Of a stretch of DNA of 7,108 bases, positions 5,758-7,108 are shown piece by piece (within the stretch, counting starts at the first letter, position 1; every line of letters starts with the position of its first letter). Origin of the DNA: Planctomycetota bacterium. Lineage in GTDB: Bacteria; Planctomycetota; Planctomycetia; Planctomycetales; Planctomycetaceae. The stretch spans positions 1 to 7,108 of the forward strand of contig JAJRTM010000093.1 of assembly GCA_024278285.1 (NCBI GenBank). The letters are read 5' to 3'. The notes below the pieces were generated by a model. The model saw only the letters and a program-made list of their open reading frames with translations. It was not told the origin of the DNA and made no database searches. The position numbers and the translations under genes are program-made.

Positions 5758-5791
5758 AAGAACCGGCTTGGTTGCAAGCAGGTTCTTTTTT
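5758..5791 (+). terminator. Strong intrinsic terminator upstream of lacI-type gene
   Basis: AAGAACCGGCTTG, loop GTTG, CAAGCAGGTTCTT forms a 13-position stem with one G-A mismatch, followed by six T residues (5786-5791). There is no coding gene within 750 bp upstream on this strand. It must therefore end read-through from further upstream, a small RNA, or a leader of the regulator gene that begins 40 bp later. Confidence 0.85.
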
Positions 5792-5796
5792 CATTA

Positions 5797-5824
5797 CCCT
5801 TTGCACAATCGATTGTGCAAAGGG
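5797..5824. promoter_or_regulatory. Perfect 28-bp palindrome, LacI-type operator
   Basis: CCCTTTGCACAATC is followed directly by its exact reverse complement, centred on the CG at 5810-5811. A palindrome with a central CG and TTGCAC/GTGCAA arms is typical of LacI-family operators. Its place 6 bp before the LacI-family start codon suggests autoregulation. The last bases, AAAGGG (5819-5824), also serve as the only Shine-Dalgarno-like sequence for that gene. Confidence 0.8.
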
Positions 5825-5830
5825 TTTTGA

Positions 5831-6880
5831 ATGACACAGGTGAAAAATAAAACTGTTAAGTTAAAACACGTCGCTGAAGCGGCGGGAGTGAGCCTTTCAA
5901 CCGCATCGCGGGCTCTTTCCGGAAAAGCGGTTGCGTATCGGATAAGCGCTCATACCGAACAGCTTGTACTTAGTGCTGCTGCGAAGCTCGATTTTTACCC
6001 CAGCCAGGTCGCTCGATCTTTCCGGACCCAAAAGACGAAATTACTGGGGGTGGTCCTGCCCGATGTCTCCAATCTTTTTTTTTCTTCGATTGCCCGCGAA
6101 GTAACCACGTATGCAGAAGAAAATGGATATTCGGTTTTGCTGGCAGATAGTCGGGAGTCAACAGAAGTTGAACAGAAACTGATTGCTCAATTGCGTGCCA
6201 GAGAAATTGAAGGTTTGGTCATCAGTCCTGTTGGATTGCAGAAAGAGCATCTCGAAAAATTACATGCTACCAATTTACCGGTGATTCTCGTTGATCGTGG
6301 TTTTCCATCGAGTCCGTTAATTACCGTTACATCCGATCATCGGAAAGCGGCAAGCCAGGCGATGAAGATTCTTATTGCAATGGGGCACCGAAAAATCGGC
6401 GTTCTTCAGGGAATTCCCGGAACGCTTCCTAATGAAGAACGATTGATTGGAATTCGGGAAGAACTAAAGCGAGCAGGCTTGCCATTTGATACAAGTCTGA
6501 TTAAAGGAAATCAATTCTCGGAATCTTCCGGGTACAGATCAGCAAAGCAATTGTTGAATGAACACTTCGATATCACCGCGTTATTTGCGTTGAGCAATCA
6601 AATCGGGCTGGGTGCATTGCGAGTGATGACAGAACTTAGAATGAAAATCCCGAACGAAATTTCAATCATTACGTTTGATGATCATCCATATTCTGAGTTC
6701 CTGGCTCCTGCGATGACAACCGTTCGACAGGATGTCAAAACACTTGGACGAATGGCTGCGGAATTGATTTTCAAACAAATAAAAACCGGCAGAAAGCCGA
6801 GAAAGAAAGTTCATCAAATTCCGGTAAAAATAGTCGAACGAGCATCGGTCTTTAATCTATTAACATCCGAGAAGGAATGA
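5831..6880 (+). CDS. LacI-family transcriptional regulator
   Basis: This 349-residue cytoplasmic repressor has the usual two-part structure. A helix-turn-helix spans about 10-31 (VKLKHVAEAAGVSLSTASRA), with the extended loop KAVAYRIS (32-39) found in a planctomycete and Bacteroidetes-like branch. A hinge helix YPSQVARSFRT (56-66) follows, then a periplasmic-binding-protein-like effector domain from LLGVVLPDVSNLFF (71-84) through DRGF (155-158), MGHRKIGVLQG (184-194) and ITFDDHPYSEFLAP (280-293) to TTVRQD (296-301). The hinge leucine that family members insert into the central CG of the operator is Phe64 here. The upstream perfect palindrome is the likely operator. The stop codon is 7 bp before a secreted nucleoside hydrolase gene, so the two probably form an operon and the effector may be a nucleoside, ribose or related sugar (inferred). 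Confidence 0.93.
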   Translation: MTQVKNKTVKLKHVAEAAGVSLSTASRALSGKAVAYRISAHTEQLVLSAAAKLDFYPSQVARSFRTQKTKLLGVVLPDVSNLFFSSIAREVTTYAEENGYSVLLADSRESTEVEQKLIAQLRAREIEGLVISPVGLQKEHLEKLHATNLPVILVDRGFPSSPLITVTSDHRKAASQAMKILIAMGHRKIGVLQGIPGTLPNEERLIGIREELKRAGLPFDTSLIKGNQFSESSGYRSAKQLLNEHFDITALFALSNQIGLGALRVMTELRMKIPNEISIITFDDHPYSEFLAPAMTTVRQDVKTLGRMAAELIFKQIKTGRKPRKKVHQIPVKIVERASVFNLLTSEKE

Positions 6881-6887
6881 GAATCAG

Positions 6888-7108
6888 ATGAAACTATCAA
6901 CAACATTATTATTGTGTCTGGTGGCATTTGCCTTTTTTGAATGTCATGCAAACGTACAAGCAGAGGAAGCGAAACGCCCTGTTCCCTTTATCTTTGACAC
7001 AGACATCGGCAACGATGTGGATGATGCTTTGGCGCTCGGCATGATTCACGCTTTGCAGAATCGTGGGGAGTGTGAATTACTCGCGGTGACGATTACGAAA
7101 GATCATCC
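6888..7108 (+). CDS. Secreted inosine-uridine-type nucleoside hydrolase, N-terminal part
   Basis: The first 73 codons are present and the rest lies beyond the right edge. Residues 1-25 form a Sec signal peptide (basic start, hydrophobic LLLCLVAFAFF, predicted cut after VQA), so the enzyme acts outside the cytoplasmic membrane. FIFDTDIGNDVDDALAL (34-50) is the calcium- and ribose-binding motif of the inosine-uridine nucleoside hydrolase superfamily, with Asp37, Asp39, Asp45 and Asp46. LLAVTIT (64-70) is the next conserved strand. The family cleaves the N-glycosidic bond of nucleosides into base and ribose. Substrate preference cannot be told from this part, and related proteins act on other ribosides. 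An AGGA lies 11 nt before the ATG. The 7-bp gap after the LacI-family gene suggests an operon. Confidence 0.9.
   Translation, partial: MKLSTTLLLCLVAFAFFECHANVQAEEAKRPVPFIFDTDIGNDVDDALALGMIHALQNRGECELLAVTITKDH

Overview
The window looks like chromosomal DNA of a planctomycete (phylum Planctomycetota). This rests on moderate GC content, sparse and irregular Shine-Dalgarno sites, long intergenic stretches full of small structured repeats, a YRIS-type LacI-family regulator followed by a secreted nucleoside hydrolase, an SGNH-like single-pass protein, and the TIGR03545/TIGR03546 gene pair, which is restricted to bacteria with outer membranes. The phylum is an inference from style and gene content. 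No marker gene is present.

Left part, minus strand: the window opens with the N-terminus of a TIGR03545-like protein running off the left edge. About 690 bp upstream of it on the same strand lies a TIGR03546 membrane protein (919-1428). The two usually sit together as a pair of unknown function. Here they are separated by a region made almost entirely of palindromic repeats (about 410-905), including a 164-bp inverted-repeat element at 490-653.

Middle part, plus strand: across a roughly 400-bp divergent gap starts an SGNH/GDSL-hydrolase-like protein (1827-3002) in which both the nucleophilic Ser and the catalytic His appear to be replaced. Three hairpins in a row (3011-3076) separate it from a complete hexameric-type glutamate dehydrogenase (3114-4343, start set by an AGGAG site). 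A small stand-alone cyclic-nucleotide-binding-type domain protein follows (4547-4990).

Right part: 4991-5830 is an 840-bp stretch with no convincing gene. It holds a second, truncated copy of the 164-bp element and two more copies of a 33-bp hairpin repeat also found at 724-756. It ends in a strong intrinsic terminator that belongs to no visible gene, followed after 5 bp by a perfect 28-bp palindrome of LacI-operator type. The right end of this palindrome forms the ribosome binding site of a LacI-family regulator (5831-6880). Seven bases after the regulator begins an exported nucleoside hydrolase, cut by the right edge. Regulator and hydrolase look like a small autoregulated operon for nucleoside or sugar scavenging in the periplasm.

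No CRISPR array, rRNA, tRNA, transposase or defence system was found. The observations most worth following up are the covarying palindromic repeat families, the operator that doubles as a ribosome-binding-site hairpin, the orphan terminator and leader before lacI, and the catalytically degenerate SGNH protein.
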